Of a DNA stretch of 6,405 bases, positions 5,264 through 6,405 are shown in pieces. The position numbers and the translations under genes are program-made. Each line of letters begins with the position of its first letter. The first letter of the stretch is position 1. The notes beneath the pieces are model-generated. The model was given only the letters and a program-made list of their open reading frames with translations, was not told the DNA's origin and did not search any database. This stretch comes from Gemmatimonadota bacterium (GTDB lineage: Bacteria > Gemmatimonadota > Gemmatimonadetes > Gemmatimonadales > GWC2-71-9): contig QHTW01000194.1 in assembly GCA_003220955.1 (NCBI GenBank), positions 1 to 6,405 on the forward strand, in the 5' to 3' direction.

Positions 5264-6374
5264 CAAGCGGCCCGAGGCGCTGTTCGGGACGCCGGCGCGC
5301 ATGGCGCGGGCGTCGGGCTGCCGTGTGTGGGATGAGGACGGCCGCGAGTACGTCGACTACGTCATGGCCCTTGGCGCCGTGGCGCTCGGATACGGGCATC
5401 CCGAAGTCAATCGTGCCGCGGAGGCCGCGATCGCCGCCGGAGTGGTCGGCCCGCTGCCCCCGGTTGCCGAAGAAGAGCTCGCCGAAGCGCTGGGGGAGCA
5501 GATTCCCTGGCTCGAGCAGGTTCGCTTCCTCAAGACGGGCGCCGAGGCCGTCGCTGCGGCGGTGCGGCTGGCGCGGGTCGCGACCGGTCGTGACGAGGTC
5601 CTCGGCTGCGGCTATCACGGCTGGCTCGATTGGTGTCAGGGTGTCACGGAGGGCGTTCCGGCGGCGGTGCGCGGGCTGTTCGGCGAGCTGCCGTTCAACG
5701 ACGTGGCGGGCAGCCGCGAGATGATTCGGGCGCGCGCACCGCGCCTCGCCGCCGTCGTCGTCGAGCCGGTCATCGTCTCCGAGCCCAGCCGCGAGTGGCT
5801 CCAGCTGTTGCGCGCGGAGACCGAGCGGGCCGGTGCCATCCTCATCTTCGATGAAATCAAGACGGCCTTCCGCCTCGCGATCGGTGGCGCCGTCGCGCGC
5901 TACGACCTCAAGCCCGCGCCGGACCTCGTCGTATTGGGCAAGGGGCTGGCGAATGGATTCCCGCTCGCGGTGGTGGGAGGCCGGGCGGACCTGATGGCCG
6001 GCGCGAGTCGAACCTGGATCTCATCGACTCTGGCGACTGAAGCGGTGGCGCTTGCGGCGGCGCGGGCGACGCTCACCGTGTTCGCGCGCGACGGCGTCTG
6101 CGACCATCTCCATCGCGTCGGGACGCGACTACTCCACGGCCTCCACGAAGTCCAGCGCTCGCATGCGAGCGTCGTCACGGGGGTCGCCGGAATTGCGGAG
6201 ATGTGTTTCCTGCACTTTGCGACTGAAGAGTTGTCGCGCGCAGCGGCACAGCGGGCCGCGCAGCACGGTGTCCTGTTCAAGCGAACCGCCTACAATTTCG
6301 TCTCCCTGGCGCACGACGAGGGTACGGTGGACCGTACCCTCGACATGCTCCACGAATCGCTGCGCGGGATCTAG
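5223..6374 (+). CDS. Class III PLP-dependent aminotransferase, glutamate-1-semialdehyde aminomutase-like
   Basis: A 383-residue fold-type I PLP enzyme, expected to move an amino group between a substrate and an aldehyde or keto group in the cytosol. Visible landmarks: VWDEDGREYVDYVMALG (35-51) and GYGHPEV (56-62) of the N-terminal domain; LKTGAEAVAAAVRLAR (103-118), the cofactor phosphate region; GYHGWLDW (130-137), with the aromatic residue that stacks on PLP; VVVEPV (178-183); IFDEIKTAFR (208-217), with D210 contacting the pyridine nitrogen; and VVLGKGLANGFPLAVVGG (236-253), with K240 as the Schiff-base lysine. SSTLATEAVALAAA (267-280) supplies the Thr from the partner subunit. Length is shorter than HemL (about 430), and the GKGLANGFPLA lysine loop differs from the HemL GGGMPVGA type, so a role in tetrapyrrole synthesis is unlikely. 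Operon position suggests action on a sugar- or amino-acid-derived aldehyde, which is inference. GTG start with a good Shine-Dalgarno. Confidence 0.88.
   Translation: MNDWRVPGFTSTGSKRPEALFGTPARMARASGCRVWDEDGREYVDYVMALGAVALGYGHPEVNRAAEAAIAAGVVGPLPPVAEEELAEALGEQIPWLEQVRFLKTGAEAVAAAVRLARVATGRDEVLGCGYHGWLDWCQGVTEGVPAAVRGLFGELPFNDVAGSREMIRARAPRLAAVVVEPVIVSEPSREWLQLLRAETERAGAILIFDEIKTAFRLAIGGAVARYDLKPAPDLVVLGKGLANGFPLAVVGGRADLMAGASRTWISSTLATEAVALAAARATLTVFARDGVCDHLHRVGTRLLHGLHEVQRSHASVVTGVAGIAEMCFLHFATEELSRAAAQRAAQHGVLFKRTAYNFVSLAHDEGTVDRTLDMLHESLRGI
6317..6342. repeat. Perfect inverted repeat / strong hairpin: 11-bp arms, 4-base loop
   Basis: Arm CGAGGGTACGG (6317-6327), loop TGGA (6328-6331), arm CCGTACCCTCG (6332-6342), with no mismatch; 8 of 11 pairs are G-C. 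It lies in aminotransferase codons for roughly DEGTVDRTL, 29 bases before that stop codon, and begins 28 bases past the putative minus-strand stop. No T-run follows on either strand, so it is not a canonical intrinsic terminator. It could be a U-less terminator or 3'-end stabiliser for convergent transcripts, or a dyad operator. Function is inferred. Confidence 0.6.
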
Positions 6375-6405
6375 AAGAGCGTGTAGGTGCTGACGAGCAG
6401 GAAGA
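6371..6405 (-). CDS. Possible 3' end of a convergent gene (last ten codons only)
   Basis: Read on the minus strand, the window edge gives FLLVSTYTLF followed by TAG (complement of 6371-6373). The TAG shares the palindrome CTAG with the TAG of the plus-strand aminotransferase. A hydrophobic/Thr-Tyr strand ending in Phe resembles the last beta strand of outer-membrane barrel proteins, which usually end in an aromatic residue. The strict alternation of the beta-signal is imperfect (Thr at -3, Tyr at -4). Ten codons are too few for certainty; an intergenic region is the alternative. Confidence 0.3.
   Translation of the reverse strand, partial: FLLVSTYTLF

Noticed and set aside
5576..5590. Two overlapping 10-base palindromes, GGTCGCGACC and CGACCGGTCG
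   Set aside because: Short, inside coding sequence, and of a kind expected at this GC content; no second copy or promoter context.
1..6405. CRISPR array, tRNA/rRNA genes, insertion sequences, attachment sites, phage or defence genes
   Set aside because: No spaced direct repeats, cloverleaf sequence, transposase motif or terminal inverted repeats were seen; the window is fully accounted for by five plus-strand genes and a short tail.

Overview
The window is a densely packed piece of a high-GC bacterial chromosome. Essentially every base from 2 to 6374 is coding on the plus strand. GC-rich third codon positions, mixed ATG/GTG starts and the gene content (family-5 binding protein, cytosolic heparinase II/III-like protein with a CBM9-like tail, HddA/fucokinase-type GHMP kinase) suggest a soil or aquatic Gram-negative such as Gemmatimonadota. 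That placement is an impression from family resemblance only; no marker gene here proves it.

Layout: (1) 2-745, the C-terminal 247 residues of an ABC-transporter solute-binding protein (SBP_bac_5 fold), whose start lies upstream of the window. (2) 742-1746, a GHMP-superfamily sugar kinase. (3) 1740-4520, a 926-residue heparinase II/III-like protein with an N-terminal Cys motif, an all-alpha barrel, a beta-sandwich lyase domain and a C-terminal CBM9-like domain. (4) 4517-5263, a TrmJ-like SPOUT RNA 2'-O-methyltransferase. (5) 5223-6374, a class III PLP aminotransferase related to glutamate-1-semialdehyde aminomutase. The last bases (6371-6405) read on the minus strand as the final codons of a possible convergent gene whose TAG overlaps the TAG of gene 5 in a shared CTAG.

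All four junctions between the plus-strand genes overlap: ATGA at 742, GTG/GTGA around 1740-1746, ATGA at 4517, and a 41-base overlap at 5223-5263. There is no internal intergenic space, promoter or terminator, so the five genes almost certainly form one translationally coupled operon whose promoter is upstream.

Inferred logic: the binding protein captures an oligosaccharide or glycopeptide-like solute; the lyase-like protein, which has no visible signal peptide, would cut a uronate-containing oligosaccharide in the cytosol; the GHMP kinase would phosphorylate a released sugar; the aminotransferase would act on an aldehyde or keto intermediate. The RNA methyltransferase does not fit that pathway and may be a housekeeping passenger. 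The substrate is not determinable from sequence. The most unusual non-coding signal is a perfect 11-bp stem with a 4-base loop at 6317-6342, inside the 3' end of the aminotransferase gene and just beyond the putative convergent stop codon. I see no tRNA, rRNA, CRISPR array or insertion sequence, and no gene-free stretch longer than about 30 bases.
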